NCBI RefSeq assembly: GCF_012971745.1
Contig: NZ_CP048834.1
Location: forward strand, 5,155,001-5,219,000
Length of the DNA: 64,000 nucleotides
Source of the DNA: Starkeya sp. ORNL1
GTDB lineage: Bacteria > Pseudomonadota > Alphaproteobacteria > Rhizobiales > Xanthobacteraceae
Direction: 5' to 3'
Part shown: positions 28,890 through 40,307 of the stretch, piece after piece
Numbering within the stretch: position 1 is the stretch's first letter
How the letters are laid out: every line of letters begins with the position of its first letter
Program-made: the position numbers and the translations under genes
Notes under the pieces: generated by a model
Databases searched by the model: none
The model's input: the letters and a program-made list of their open reading frames with translations, nothing else
What the model was told of the DNA's origin: nothing

Positions 28890-29741
28890 ATGTATGACTG
28901 GCTGACCGAGCACAAGATCCCGTTGGGAAGCTGGCTCAAGAGTTTCGTCGATTTCCTGACCGAGCACGGCCAGAGCGTGTTCGACTTTATCTCGCTGGTG
29001 CTCGGCGGCCTGATCGACGGGCTCACCGCGGCGCTGCTTTTCGTGCCGCCGCTGCTGCTGATCGCGCTGTTCGCGCTCGGCGCCTGGCTGATGCACCGCT
29101 CGATCGGCCTCGTCATCTTCATCCTGGCAGCGCTGCTGCTGGTCGCAAATCTCGGCTATTGGCAGGCCACCATCGAGACGCTGTCGCTGGTGATCTGCGC
29201 GACGCTGGTGTGCGTCGTGCTCGGCGTGCCGATCGGCATTGCCGCCGCGCACCGACCCTGGCTCTACACCGCCATCCGCCCGGTGCTGGACCTGATGCAG
29301 ACGATTCCGACCTTCGTGTACCTGATCCCGACGCTGGTGCTGTTCGGGCTCGGCGCGGTGCCGGGTCTGATCTCCACGGTGATCTTCGCCATTCCCGCGC
29401 CGATCCGCCTGACCCATCTCGGCATCTCCTCGGTGCCGACCAATCTCTATGAGGCCGGCAAGGCGTTCGGCGCCACCAAGCGCCAGCTGCTGTTCAAGAT
29501 CGAACTGCCCTATGCGCTGCCGACCATCATGGCCGGCGTCACCCAATGCATCATGCTCAGCCTCTCCATGGTGGTGATCGCCGCGCTCGTCGGCGCCGAC
29601 GGCCTCGGCAAGCCGGTGGTGCGGGCGCTGAACTCGGTGAACATTTCCATGGGTTTCGAGGCCGGCCTTGCGATCGTCGTGCTCGCCATCGTGCTCGACC
29701 GGGTGTGCAAGCAACCCGAACGCCGCTCGAAGAGGAGCTGA
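28890..29741 (+). CDS. choW: Choline ABC transporter permease
   Basis: A 283-aa inner-membrane permease of the ProW/OpuAB type with about six membrane segments. The EAA loop YEAGKAFGATKRQLLFKIELP near residues 190-210 contacts the ATPase, and FVYLIPTLVLFGLGAVPGLI is typical of the family. Works with ChoX and ChoV to import choline. The stop lies three bases before the choV GTG start. Confidence 0.93.
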   Translation: MYDWLTEHKIPLGSWLKSFVDFLTEHGQSVFDFISLVLGGLIDGLTAALLFVPPLLLIALFALGAWLMHRSIGLVIFILAALLLVANLGYWQATIETLSLVICATLVCVVLGVPIGIAAAHRPWLYTAIRPVLDLMQTIPTFVYLIPTLVLFGLGAVPGLISTVIFAIPAPIRLTHLGISSVPTNLYEAGKAFGATKRQLLFKIELPYALPTIMAGVTQCIMLSLSMVVIAALVGADGLGKPVVRALNSVNISMGFEAGLAIVVLAIVLDRVCKQPERRSKRS

Positions 29742-29744
29742 GCC

Positions 29745-30938
29745 GTGGCTGCTGTCGAATTCCGCAACGTCGACATTGTCTTCGGCACCGACCAGAAGGG
29801 CGCGCTGGCGCTCATCGACAAGGGCGGCACGCGCGACGAGATCCTGCACAAGACCGGGGCGGTGCTTGGCGCCGCCGGGGTCAGCCTCAAGATCGAGCGC
29901 GGCGAAATCTGCGTGCTGATGGGGCTTTCCGGCTCCGGCAAGTCCACCATCTTGCGCGCCATCAACCGGCTGAACGAGGTCGCGCGCGGCGAGGTGCTGG
30001 TGGAGCGTGGCGGCACCGCGATCGATGTCGCCAAGTGCAGCGAGGAGACGCTGCGCGACATCCGCATGCACACCGTCTCCATGGTGTTCCAGCAATTCGG
30101 CCTGCTGCCGTGGCGCACGGTGCGCGACAATGTCGGCTTCGGGCTGGAGCTGCGCGGCACCCCGCTGGCGGAGCGCAACCGCATCGTCGACGAGAAGCTC
30201 GCCATGGTGGGCCTCACCAACTGGGCGAACAAATACACCCACGAACTGTCCGGCGGCATGCAGCAGCGCGTCGGCCTTGCTCGCGCCTTCGCCACCGATG
30301 CCGAGATCCTGTTGATGGACGAGCCGTTCTCCGCGCTCGACCCGCTGATCCGCGACAAGCTGCAGGACGAACTGCTCGACCTGCAGAAGCGCATCCAGAA
30401 GACCATCGTGTTCGTCAGCCACGATCTCGACGAGGCGCTGAAGCTCGGCAACACCATCGCCATCATGGAAGGCGGGCGCATCGTGCAGGCCGGCACGGCC
30501 GAGGACATATTGCTGCGGCCGGCCAATGACTATGTCGCCGAGTTCGTGAAGCACATGAACCCGCTGAACGTGCTGCGCGGTACCGCGGTGATGCGCCCGG
30601 CGGCGAGCCTGTCGCGCGACGGCGACACGGTGATGCTCGACAAGAACGGACTGGTCCGGGTGAAGGTCGATGGCGAGGACCGGCCGGTCTCGATCGACCT
30701 CGGCGGGCGGGCAGGGCTGCTCGGCGTTGCCGATGGCGAGGCTGGGCTCATCGACGCCAAGCTGGCGCATGATTGCGACTGCATCGTAGCCCCGGTCGAC
30801 CTCAAGCTGCGCGCCGCCATCGAACTGAAGCGGCACACCGAGCTGCCGATCCTGCTGGTCGACAATCTCGGCCGGCTCGCCGGACTCTGCGATGACGACG
30901 AGATCTATCGCGGGCTGCTGAGAAGGCTGGATGGGTAA
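29745..30938 (+). CDS. choV: Choline ABC transporter ATP-binding protein
   Basis: 397 aa from GTG 29745, which has AGAGGAG about eight bases upstream. Walker A GLSGSGKST, signature LSGGMQQRVGLARA, Walker B ILLMDEPFSALDPL and switch His (VFVSHDLDEA) define the ATPase. The C-terminal 110 residues form a CBS-type regulatory module as in ProV/OpuAA. Completes the ChoXWV importer. Confidence 0.93.
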   Translation: MAAVEFRNVDIVFGTDQKGALALIDKGGTRDEILHKTGAVLGAAGVSLKIERGEICVLMGLSGSGKSTILRAINRLNEVARGEVLVERGGTAIDVAKCSEETLRDIRMHTVSMVFQQFGLLPWRTVRDNVGFGLELRGTPLAERNRIVDEKLAMVGLTNWANKYTHELSGGMQQRVGLARAFATDAEILLMDEPFSALDPLIRDKLQDELLDLQKRIQKTIVFVSHDLDEALKLGNTIAIMEGGRIVQAGTAEDILLRPANDYVAEFVKHMNPLNVLRGTAVMRPAASLSRDGDTVMLDKNGLVRVKVDGEDRPVSIDLGGRAGLLGVADGEAGLIDAKLAHDCDCIVAPVDLKLRAAIELKRHTELPILLVDNLGRLAGLCDDDEIYRGLLRRLDG

Positions 30939-30941
30939 TTT

Positions 30942-31050
30942 ACCTCTCCCCATTGGAGAGAGGTCGGCGCCGCAGGCGCCGGGTGAGGGGGCGCGACGAT
31001 CGCCGTTCTGGCAAGACCCCTCACCCTAACCCTCTCCCCAATTGGGAGCG
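30942..31050. repeat. Dispersed palindromic repeat, family C copy 1
   Basis: CCTCTCCCCATTGGAGAGG and CCTCTCCCCAATTGGGAG arms with a CCTCACCC(T)AACC core, between convergent choV and glmM. A longer relative sits at 55818-55990 in the sox operon. Confidence 0.8.
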
Positions 31051-31059
31051 GGATCAAAG

Positions 31060-32403
31060 TCACGCCGCCGCGCGACCGACCGCTTCGACGACGTCGTCCA
31101 CCACCGATTCCACCAGCACGCGGTCGTCGCCTTCGCCCATCACCCGGATCACCGGTTCGGTGCCCGACGGGCGGATCAGCAGGCGGCCATGATTGGCGAG
31201 CTTGAGCTCGGCGGCGGCGATCGCCTTCTGCACATCGTCGGATTCCAGCGGGCGGCCGCTCTTGTAGCGGACATTGCGCAGGATCTGCGGCAGCGGGTCG
31301 AAGCGGTGGCACACTTCCGACACCGGGCGGCCGAGCCGCTGCACCACGGCCAGCACCTGGAGCGCCGCCACCAGCCCGTCGCCGGTGGTCGAATAGTCGG
31401 ACAGGATGATGTGGCCGGACTGCTCACCGCCGACATTGTAGCCGTGCGCCCGCATGTGCTCGAGCACATAGCGATCACCGACCGGGGTGCGGGCCAGCGA
31501 CAGGCCGAGCGAGGCGAGGTGCCGTTCCAGCCCGAGGTTCGACATTACCGTCGCCACCACGCCGGCCTTGGCGAGGCGGCCATCGTCGCGGAAGCTTTCG
31601 GCAACCACCGCCATGAGCTGGTCGCCATCGACCAGATGGCCCTTCTCGTCGACGATCAGCACCCGGTCCGCGTCGCCATCGAGTGCGATGCCGATATCGG
31701 CGCGAACTTCGCGCACCTTCGCGGCCAGCGCTTCGGGCGCAGTCGAGCCGACCTCACGATTGATGTTGAAGCCATCCGGCTTGTCGCCGATGGCGACGAC
31801 GTCGCAGCCGAGCTCCCACAGCGCTTCCGGCGCCACGCGATAGGCGGCGCCGTGGGCGCAATCGACCACCACGCGGATGCCGTCGAAGGACTGGTTACGC
31901 GGCAGCGTGCGCTTGGCGAATTCGATATAGCGGGCATGCACGCTCTCGATGCGCTTGGCGCGGCCGATGGCGGCGGGCTTGGCGAGGCGGGCGGAGAGAT
32001 CGCCGCTGATCAGCGCCTCGATCTCCTCCTCGATGGCGTCGGACAGCTTGTAGCCATCGGGCCCGAACAGCTTGATGCCGTTATCGTCGAACGGATTGTG
32101 CGAGGCGGAGATCATCACGCCGAGATCGCAGCGCATGGAGCGGGTGAGCATGGCGACCGCCGGCGTCGGCATCGGGCCGAGCAGCAGCACATCCATGCCG
32201 ACCGAGGTGAAGCCGGCGACCAGCGCGTTCTCGATCATGTAGCCGGACAGGCGGGTATCCTTGCCGATGATGACGCGGTGGCGGTGCTCGCCATTCTGGA
32301 AGACGAGGCCAGCGGCCATGCCAACGCGCAGCGCGAGTTCCGGAGTGATGACGCCGTTGGCGCGGCCGCGAATACCGTCGGTGCCGAAATATTTGCGTGT
32401 CAT
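31060..32403 (-). CDS. glmM: Phosphoglucosamine mutase
   Basis: A 447-aa alpha-D-phosphohexomutase interconverting glucosamine-6-P and glucosamine-1-P for peptidoglycan and LPS precursors. The N-terminus [16 protein letters not shown] and catalytic phosphoserine loop [16 protein letters not shown] are diagnostic; the metal loop [10 protein letters not shown] and phosphate-binding [12 protein letters not shown] follow. Start at ATG 32403; an upstream extension has no family match. In related genomes glmM often follows ftsH directly; here a ROK-type gene on the other strand lies between them. Confidence 0.95.
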   Translation of the reverse strand: MTRKYFGTDGIRGRANGVITPELALRVGMAAGLVFQNGEHRHRVIIGKDTRLSGYMIENALVAGFTSVGMDVLLLGPMPTPAVAMLTRSMRCDLGVMISASHNPFDDNGIKLFGPDGYKLSDAIEEEIEALISGDLSARLAKPAAIGRAKRIESVHARYIEFAKRTLPRNQSFDGIRVVVDCAHGAAYRVAPEALWELGCDVVAIGDKPDGFNINREVGSTAPEALAAKVREVRADIGIALDGDADRVLIVDEKGHLVDGDQLMAVVAESFRDDGRLAKAGVVATVMSNLGLERHLASLGLSLARTPVGDRYVLEHMRAHGYNVGGEQSGHIILSDYSTTGDGLVAALQVLAVVQRLGRPVSEVCHRFDPLPQILRNVRYKSGRPLESDDVQKAIAAAELKLANHGRLLIRPSGTEPVIRVMGEGDDRVLVESVVDDVVEAVGRAAA

Positions 32404-32603
32404 GTCCAAGCCCTCCGTCCGGCGATTCCCCGGTGTTCTTCTAGCCGGATCCTGCAACGCCTGCGTTCACATATGATGAGCAGACATTACCAATTGTTCC
32501 CTAACTGCATTCGATGCAGGCGGAACCAAACATGGCTTACGCCATGAAACCATTCGCACTATGGCGCCGTTGTGCATCCATCGAGGCGAAGGTACCCCCA
32601 CAT

Positions 32604-33692
32604 ATGGCGAAGAACAACGCGGCGGCTCCGGCTATCCCCGGTCCCGCCATAGCAGGCCACGGCGCCGCGCTGCTGCCATCGGTGATCGTCGATGGCTATA
32701 ACAGCCAGCTGCGCGACGAAGAGGGCTTCATCGGCGACCGCGCGCGCCGCGACGCCTTCTTCGAGGCGCTCGACCATTGGCGCGCGCTGGCGGCACAGCG
32801 GCGCAAGGATCCGTTCGGCGAGCCGATGACCGGCAAGGTGTCGAAGCAGCAGCTCGACCGCCTGCTGATGGAGGGCGAGCCGTTCGACCAGGCGATGGTG
32901 CTGAGCGCGGCCGAGGATTATGCGCAGGGACTGGCGCGCGTGGTGCGCCGCCTGCTGCGCACCAAGGAATGGCGCGACACGCAGCGTGTCGTCCTCGGCG
33001 GTGGGCTGAGCGCCAACCGCTTCACCGCGATCGCCATCGCCCGCGCCGAACTGCTGCTGCGCGCGGCCGAGATCGATATCGAGCTGCGCCCGATCCGGCA
33101 TGATCCGGACGAGGCCGGGCTGATCGGCGCGGTGCACCTGGCGCCAAGCTGGGTGTTCTCCGGCCATGACAGCATCCTCGCCGTCGACATTGGCGGCACC
33201 AATATGCGCGCCGGCATCGTCGAGCTGAACGTGAAGAAGCGCGAGGACCTGTCCAAGGCGTCGGTGCGCCGCTTCGAATTGTGGCGGCACGCCGATGAGG
33301 AGCTCGACCGCGAGAAGGCGATCGACGGGCTGGTGGCGATGCTGGAGGACCTGATCGGCGATGCCGAAAAGCAGGAGCTCAAGCTCGCGCCCTTCATCGG
33401 CATAGGCTGCCCCGGCGAGATCACCGAGGCCGGCGGCATCGAGACCGGGGCGCAGAACCTGCCGGGCAATTGGGAGAGCCGGCGCTTCAACCTGCCGGCG
33501 GCGCTGCGCGAGGCGATCCCGCACATCGCCGGCGCCGACACCGCCATCGTCCTGCACAATGACGCGGTGGTGCAGGGGTTGAGCCAGCTGCCCTTCATGC
33601 AGGATGTCGAGCGCTGGGGTGTGCTCACTGTTGGAACGGGGCTGGGAAATGCCCGCTTCACCAACCGGGAGAAGGTGAAGAAGAAGGGGTGA
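32604..33692 (+). CDS. ROK-family sugar-kinase-like protein with circularly permuted motif order
   Basis: About 362 aa. The second half begins with the ROK/hexokinase phosphate-1 motif (AVDIGGTNMRAGIVELN), then FIGIGCPGEITEAGG, LHNDAVVQGL and finally GVLTVGTGLGNARF, where the protein ends. The first half instead contains what normally follows these: AAEDYAQGLARVVRRLL, VVLGGGLSANRF and DPDEAGLIGAVHLAP, the ROK C-terminal helices and second nucleotide loop. The CxCGxxGCxE zinc motif that usually lies between the halves is absent. The substrate is unknown; ATP-dependent hexose phosphorylation is possible only if the permuted fold is intact. ATG 32604 is used; ATG 32532 and 32514 are in frame. 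It lies on the plus strand between the minus-strand ftsH and glmM. Confidence 0.75.
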   Translation: MAKNNAAAPAIPGPAIAGHGAALLPSVIVDGYNSQLRDEEGFIGDRARRDAFFEALDHWRALAAQRRKDPFGEPMTGKVSKQQLDRLLMEGEPFDQAMVLSAAEDYAQGLARVVRRLLRTKEWRDTQRVVLGGGLSANRFTAIAIARAELLLRAAEIDIELRPIRHDPDEAGLIGAVHLAPSWVFSGHDSILAVDIGGTNMRAGIVELNVKKREDLSKASVRRFELWRHADEELDREKAIDGLVAMLEDLIGDAEKQELKLAPFIGIGCPGEITEAGGIETGAQNLPGNWESRRFNLPAALREAIPHIAGADTAIVLHNDAVVQGLSQLPFMQDVERWGVLTVGTGLGNARFTNREKVKKKG

Positions 33693-33732
33693 GGGGCGGT
33701 CGGCAGTCTGCGAGTGACTCAAATGTGCCACG

Positions 33733-33836
33733 TCATCCTGAGCTGCGAGTGTAGCGAGCCTCGAAGGATGTTGAAGCAGTGGGCGTTCATCGGGGATGGG
33801 CATCCTTCGAGGCCGCTTCGCGGCACCTCAGGATGA
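33733..33836. repeat. Dispersed paired palindromic repeat, family A copy 5
   Basis: Units at 33733-33770 and 33801-33836, TCATCCTGAG-first orientation, between the convergent ROK-type and ftsH genes and next to the terminator at 33850. Confidence 0.9.
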
Positions 33837-33849
33837 CGTTGTGACAAAA

Positions 33850-33882
33850 CAAAACGCCCGCTGCTCATCGCAGCGGGCGTTT
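33850..33882. terminator. Bidirectional terminator between the ROK-type gene and ftsH
   Basis: AAACGCCCGCTGC-TCATC-GCAGCGGGCGTTT is a 13-bp perfect stem. On the minus strand it is followed by TGTTTTGT and lies just past the ftsH stop; on the plus strand by CG after three T. It most clearly serves ftsH. Confidence 0.9.
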
Positions 33883-33905
33883 CGATTCAGTCAGTCTCGC
33901 AAGGC

Positions 33906-35822
<1,917 letters not shown>

Positions 35823-35971
35823 CATTGTCCTCTCGGCACCGGATGATACCGGTGCTCGGTACCGCCGGCGCTGGCGGTCCCTCCCATTTCGCATCGTAAT
35901 TTAGGTCCGGCCTCGGTACTTGCCAAGGTGTAGCGACCGAACGGCACCGCGAGTGCCTACGCAATTTCGCG

Positions 35972-37033
35972 TCAGAGTGAAGAAATCGGCGTGCGGCGGG
36001 GCGGTGCGGGGCGCATCGAGACCGACTTTACCTCCACCCGGACCAGCGCGCCGGCAAGGGTTCGGGCGGTGGTTCGGGCGGTGGTCCGGGCGCCGCCCGG
36101 CGCATCGGCGGCGGCCTTGAGCCAGACCTGCAGCGCTTCCAGCTTGCCGAGTTCGACCGGCCCTTCATGCCCGACCCGGTCGATGGCGCGGCCGATGAGG
36201 CGCAGCGCGATCTCGTCCGGCAGGGCGAACAGCGCCGCCTTGTCGAGGTGGATGAGCACATCCGAGGGCGGAATGAGATGGATGGTTGCGTTCGCGGCTT
36301 CAGTTGCCGCCTCCAGCGCGGCGTCGGCGCGGGCCATGCGGGCGGCGAGCCGCGCCAGCGCTTCGGCGTCCAGCCCCTCGGCGGCCAGCGGGGGAAGGAT
36401 GTCGCGCAGGCGGGCGCGGGCGAATCGCGGATTGCGGTTCGAGGGGTCCTCGACGAACGCCACGCCGGCATCCCGGCAATGGGCGATCAGCGCGGCCTTG
36501 GGCACCTCCAGCAACGGGCGCAGCAAGGCAAGCTCGTCCAGCGCCCGCTCGGAGGCGATGCCGGCAAGGCCGCTGATGCCGGAGCCGCGCATCAGGCGGA
36601 ACAGCACGGTCTCGGCCTGGTCGTCCAGCGTGTGGGCGGTGGCGATGGCGCGGGCGCCGAGCGCGCGTGCATGGGTGGCGAGCAGCCGATAGCGCGCCGC
36701 GCGCGCCGCCTCCTGGAGGCCGTGCGCCGGCTTGGCGCCGCTCCAGGTCAGGATGGCGTGGGGAATGTCGAGCCCGGCGGCGAGGGTGCCGACCGCTTCG
36801 GCCTCCTGACGCGCTTCGGGGCGCAAGCCGTGATCGATGGTGGCTGCGAACAGGCGAGGGCCATCGCTGCGGGCAGCGCGCCAGCGGGCGGCGAGCAGCA
36901 GCAGCGCGGTGGAATCCGGCCCGCCGGAGATGGCGAGCAGGATCCCCGCGTGGCGTTGGAACGAGGTAAGGAGCCGCTCCGGATCGAGCTGGTTTGGGAC
37001 AGGAGCGAGCGGGGCCGCCTCAGCAGTGGGCAC
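35972..37033 (-). CDS. tilS: tRNA(Ile)-lysidine synthase
   Basis: About 353 aa, an ATP-pyrophosphatase enzyme that converts C34 of tRNA-Ile(CAU) to lysidine. The PP-loop LLAISGGPDSTALLLLAA is near the N-terminus, and HGLRPEA, TAHTLDDQAETVLFRL and GSGISGLAGI are diagnostic. GTG 37033 is favoured; it would overlap the cpoB end by 14 bases. A longer frame to 37102 lies inside cpoB. It sits 149 bases upstream of ftsH in the tol-pal to ftsH series. Confidence 0.92.
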   Translation of the reverse strand: MPTAEAAPLAPVPNQLDPERLLTSFQRHAGILLAISGGPDSTALLLLAARWRAARSDGPRLFAATIDHGLRPEARQEAEAVGTLAAGLDIPHAILTWSGAKPAHGLQEAARAARYRLLATHARALGARAIATAHTLDDQAETVLFRLMRGSGISGLAGIASERALDELALLRPLLEVPKAALIAHCRDAGVAFVEDPSNRNPRFARARLRDILPPLAAEGLDAEALARLAARMARADAALEAATEAANATIHLIPPSDVLIHLDKAALFALPDEIALRLIGRAIDRVGHEGPVELGKLEALQVWLKAAADAPGGARTTARTTARTLAGALVRVEVKSVSMRPAPPRRTPISSL

Positions 37034-38039
37034 GCTTCTGCTCCCGCTCGACCGCCTGGCGGACCGTCGACGAGGCGCGGGGATATTTGTTGCCGACCGC
37101 ATTGAAGGTGGCGCAGGCGGCGTCGGTCTCGCCGATGGCGGCGAGCGACTGGCCGAGCCGCAGCAGCGCGTCGGGCGCCTTGGTGGCGTTCGGATAGTCG
37201 GTCGAGACCTTCAGGAAGCTCTGCGCCGCTTCCTTGTATTGCTGGCGCAGATAGTCGCTCTCGCCGAGCCAGTAATAGGCGTCGGGGGCGGCGCGGTCGG
37301 CCGGATATTGTTGCAGGAAAGCGCGGAAGCCGTCGGCGGCCTGGCCGTAGTCCTGCCGCACTATATAGCCGTAAGCGAGGTCGTAGAGGTCCTTGGGGCT
37401 GTTGGACGGCGGCAGGGTGGCGACCTGCGTGCCGCCGCCGGGGCGCGGCCCGCCGGCATCCACCGGGCCGCCCGGAGCGGTTGACGGCGACGGCAGCGTG
37501 GTGCCGAGCTGCTGCGGCATGCCGGGCGCGCCGGGATTGGCATTTGGATCGAAGGCATCGGAGCGGCGGGTCGATGCCGGTGCACCGACCGGGGGCGCCA
37601 TGATCGAGGGCACGCCGCCGCCGGTGGCCGGCGCGGCGCGAATCGGTGGAGCGCCGCCCGCGGTCGTGGCAGGGGCCGGGCCGCCGGGCGCTGCCCCGGG
37701 CTGGCCGGTGCCGCCATTGCGGTAGTCCAGCTCCATCTCGTAGCGCTTCACCTGGCCTTCGAGCTGCTGGTTGCGGTACTGCAACTGCTCGATCTGGCCG
37801 GTGAGCTGGCGGATCTGGTTCTCCAGGCGGTCGATGCGCACGGTGAGCTCGCCCGGATCGCTCTCGGGAGACGCGCCTTGCTGCTGCTGGCCGACCTGGC
37901 CTGGCGGCTTGAACAGATTGCCGAAGAAATTGTTGTTGTTCTGCTGCGCGAAGGCCGCGCCGGCGGGCGCGAGCGCACCGAGGCCAGCGAGCGAGACGGC
38001 GAGAAGCACGGCGCGGGGGCGCGTAAAGCGGACAATCAT
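37020..38039 (-). CDS. cpoB: Cell division coordinator CpoB (YbgF), tol-pal associated
   Basis: A 339-aa periplasmic protein. Signal peptide residues 1-31 (cleavage AAFA|QQ), a coiled coil at about 60-115 (VRIDRLENQIRQLTGQIEQ and following heptads) for trimerisation, a long Pro/Gly/Ala-rich linker, and C-terminal TPR repeats (DLYDLAYGYIVRQDYGQAAD onwards). In E. coli CpoB couples Tol-Pal constriction to PBP1B activity. ATG 38039 is chosen for the signal peptide; the longer frame to 38156 lacks support. Confidence 0.9.
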   Translation of the reverse strand: MIVRFTRPRAVLLAVSLAGLGALAPAGAAFAQQNNNNFFGNLFKPPGQVGQQQQGASPESDPGELTVRIDRLENQIRQLTGQIEQLQYRNQQLEGQVKRYEMELDYRNGGTGQPGAAPGGPAPATTAGGAPPIRAAPATGGGVPSIMAPPVGAPASTRRSDAFDPNANPGAPGMPQQLGTTLPSPSTAPGGPVDAGGPRPGGGTQVATLPPSNSPKDLYDLAYGYIVRQDYGQAADGFRAFLQQYPADRAAPDAYYWLGESDYLRQQYKEAAQSFLKVSTDYPNATKAPDALLRLGQSLAAIGETDAACATFNAVGNKYPRASSTVRQAVEREQKRAHC

Positions 38040-38179
38040 GGCGACAGCGGGGGGCTTCGACGTAACTTCCGGCGGCGATTCCAGTCCGCCGGATTCATGC
38101 CGCAGCATACGGCAGGGATATCGTCCAAAGTGTGACTTTCGAAGCGCTTTCCGCATGGGATTCCGGCTCCGGAAAGACG

Positions 38180-38212
38180 AAGCCGGCCCGCGGATGTGGC
38201 GCGAGCCGGCTT
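38180..38212 (-). terminator. Possible terminator or attenuator between pal and cpoB
   Basis: AAGCCGGC and GCCGGCTT form an 8-bp stem 27 bases past the pal stop. On the minus strand it is followed only by CGTCTTTCC, so termination may be partial. Confidence 0.4.
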
Positions 38213-38238
38213 GGTTCTCAAACGGTCTTGTGCGTGCG

Positions 38239-38739
38239 TCAGGAGCCGGCGGCGTTCAGCACGGTGACGGCGCGGCGGTTCTGCGACCAGCAGGAGATGT
38301 CGTTACACACCGCGACCGGACGCTCCTTGCCGTAGGAGATGGTGCGCATGCGGCCCGCATTGATGCCGCGGCTGGCAAGATAGTCGCGCACGCTCTGGGC
38401 GCGGCGGGCGCCGAGCGCGATGTTGTATTCGCGGGTGCCGCGCTCGTCGGCGTGGCCTTCAATGGTGAAGCTGTAGCGGTTGTACTGCTGCAGCCACTGC
38501 GCCTGCTTGTCGAGGGTAGCGCGGGCCTGCGGGGTCAGGTCGGTCTGGTCGCTCTCGAAGAACACGCGGTCGCCGACCGAGACGACGAATTCCTGCGGGC
38601 TGCCGGGAGGCGCCGAGCCGAGCGCAGCGCCGGCACCCGAACCGTCCATCGGGTTCTTGGCGCAGGCGGCGGCGAGCAGAGCGAGCCCGACAATGAATGC
38701 GGCGCGCTTACCGCCGAGAATGCGCATCATTTGGATCAT
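38239..38739 (-). CDS. pal: Peptidoglycan-associated lipoprotein Pal
   Basis: A 166-aa outer-membrane lipoprotein. Lipobox LALLAAAC gives a lipidated Cys near residue 26. The C-terminal OmpA domain contains FFESDQTDLTPQA, IEGHADERGTREYNIALG and YGKERPVA, which bind peptidoglycan and TolB. ATG 38739 has AGGAG eight bases upstream; the frame extends to 38814 without need. Part of tolQRAB-pal-cpoB. Confidence 0.95.
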   Translation of the reverse strand: MIQMMRILGGKRAAFIVGLALLAAACAKNPMDGSGAGAALGSAPPGSPQEFVVSVGDRVFFESDQTDLTPQARATLDKQAQWLQQYNRYSFTIEGHADERGTREYNIALGARRAQSVRDYLASRGINAGRMRTISYGKERPVAVCNDISCWSQNRRAVTVLNAAGS

Positions 38740-38905
38740 ACCGGCGACTCCTGACTTTCCTGCGACCGGGTGGGCCGGTCCTGCGGTTTCCTCACTAGAT
38801 GAATGATCCGTCAACCTTTACGAGACCTTTCCGCAAAGCGTCGGGATTCACCATGTTTGCGAAACCGTTCGTTATGGTTTCCAATAGGTTAATCGCATCA
38901 TGGGG

Positions 38906-40273
38906 TCATGAGCGTAGCGGCGACCATGCGGGATCGGAGGCATAGCTCGGGGTCGGGATGCGCTGCTCGTTGTAGCCGGTGATATCCACCGTGTAGAGCT
39001 GCGCGCCCGCCGAGCCGCCGGGATCGCGGAAGAACATGATGACCCGCCCGTTCGGGGCGAAGGTCGGGCCCTCATTGTGGTAGCCCTCGGTCAATATGCG
39101 CTCGCCCTGGCCGTCGGTGCGCATGATGCCGATGGCGAAGCGCCCATTGGCCTGCTTGGTGAAGGCGATGACATCGCCGCGCGGCGACCAGACCGGGGTC
39201 GAATAGCGCCCGTCGCCGAAGGAGATGCGGTGCTGGTTCGAGCCGTCGGCGCCCATCAGGTAGATCTGCGAGGTACCGCCGCGGTCGCTCTCGAACACGA
39301 TCTGCGAGCCGTCGGGCGAATAGCAGGGCGCGGTGTCGATGGCGGCGGTGTCGGTGAGCCGGGTCGTTGCCTTGGAGCGCAAATCCATGACGAAGATGTT
39401 GGAATTGCCGCCCTGCTGCAGGCTGAGGATCACCTTCTGGCCATCCGGCCCGAAGCGCGGCGAGAAGCTCATGCCGGGGAAATTGCCGACCACTTCGCGC
39501 TGCCCGGTCTCGATATTGAGCAGATAGACACGGGGGTCGCCGCGCCCATAGGACATGTAGGTGACTTCCTGGCTGGTCGGCGAGAAGCGCGGCGTCAGCA
39601 CGAGGTCGTCGCCGCGCGTCAGATAGGTCACGTTGGCGCCGTCCTGGTCCATGATGGCGAGGCGCTTGACCCGCTTCTCCTTGGAGCCGGACTCGTCGAC
39701 GAAGACGATGCGGGTGTCGAAATAGCCCTTCTCGCCGGTGAGCCGCTCATAGATGGCATCGGCGATGATGTGGGCGACGCGGCGCCAATTCTCCGGCTGG
39801 GTGAAGTATTGCTGGCCGATCAGCTGCTGGCCGGCGAACACGTCCCACAGCCGGAACTCCGCCTTCACCCTGCCGTCGGGCTGGCGGGTCATGCGGCCGG
39901 TGACGAGGGCCTGGGCATTGATGACGCGCCAGTCCTGGAAGCGCGGCGAGGCGTCCGGGTTGGCGATCTTCTCGACGAAGGCGGCCGGGTCGATCGGGGC
40001 GAACAGGCCGGAGCGGCGCAGGTCGCTGGTGATGATCTGGGTGACGCCCTTGCCGGCCTCGGCATCCTGCGGGCTGCCGCCGCCCTGGAAGTCGGAGATG
40101 GCTATGGGCAGCGGCTGCACCGTGCCCTGGGTGACGTCGAGCTTCAGCACGGCTTGCGCCGCGCCGCCGCCGAGCAGCGAGAGGCCACCGAGCGCGCCCG
40201 CACCGGTGAGCACCGTGCGGCGGCTGATGCCGGGGATAGGCAGGGAACTGGCTTTGTTGATGAACCTGGTCAT
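38906..40273 (-). CDS. tolB: Tol-Pal system beta-propeller protein TolB
   Basis: A 455-aa periplasmic protein with a TolB N-terminal domain and a C-terminal six-bladed propeller (repeats such as [20 protein letters not shown] and [10 protein letters not shown]). The N-terminus carries [20 protein letters not shown], a twin-arginine-type signal with RR followed by a moderately hydrophobic core ending AAQA, so export may be by Tat instead of Sec. ATG 40273 (a TTG two codons upstream is less likely). Binds Pal and TolA during outer-membrane constriction. Confidence 0.94.
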   Translation of the reverse strand: MTRFINKASSLPIPGISRRTVLTGAGALGGLSLLGGGAAQAVLKLDVTQGTVQPLPIAISDFQGGGSPQDAEAGKGVTQIITSDLRRSGLFAPIDPAAFVEKIANPDASPRFQDWRVINAQALVTGRMTRQPDGRVKAEFRLWDVFAGQQLIGQQYFTQPENWRRVAHIIADAIYERLTGEKGYFDTRIVFVDESGSKEKRVKRLAIMDQDGANVTYLTRGDDLVLTPRFSPTSQEVTYMSYGRGDPRVYLLNIETGQREVVGNFPGMSFSPRFGPDGQKVILSLQQGGNSNIFVMDLRSKATTRLTDTAAIDTAPCYSPDGSQIVFESDRGGTSQIYLMGADGSNQHRISFGDGRYSTPVWSPRGDVIAFTKQANGRFAIGIMRTDGQGERILTEGYHNEGPTFAPNGRVIMFFRDPGGSAGAQLYTVDITGYNEQRIPTPSYASDPAWSPLRS

Positions 40274-40307
40274 GTCCAATGTCTCGAAACAATTCTCGCC
40301 GTCGGCG

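Noticed and set aside
28851..30953. 700-aa minus-strand frame opposite choW-choV
   Set aside because: Spans two real genes and the gap between them, no family signal, no credible start; shadow frame.
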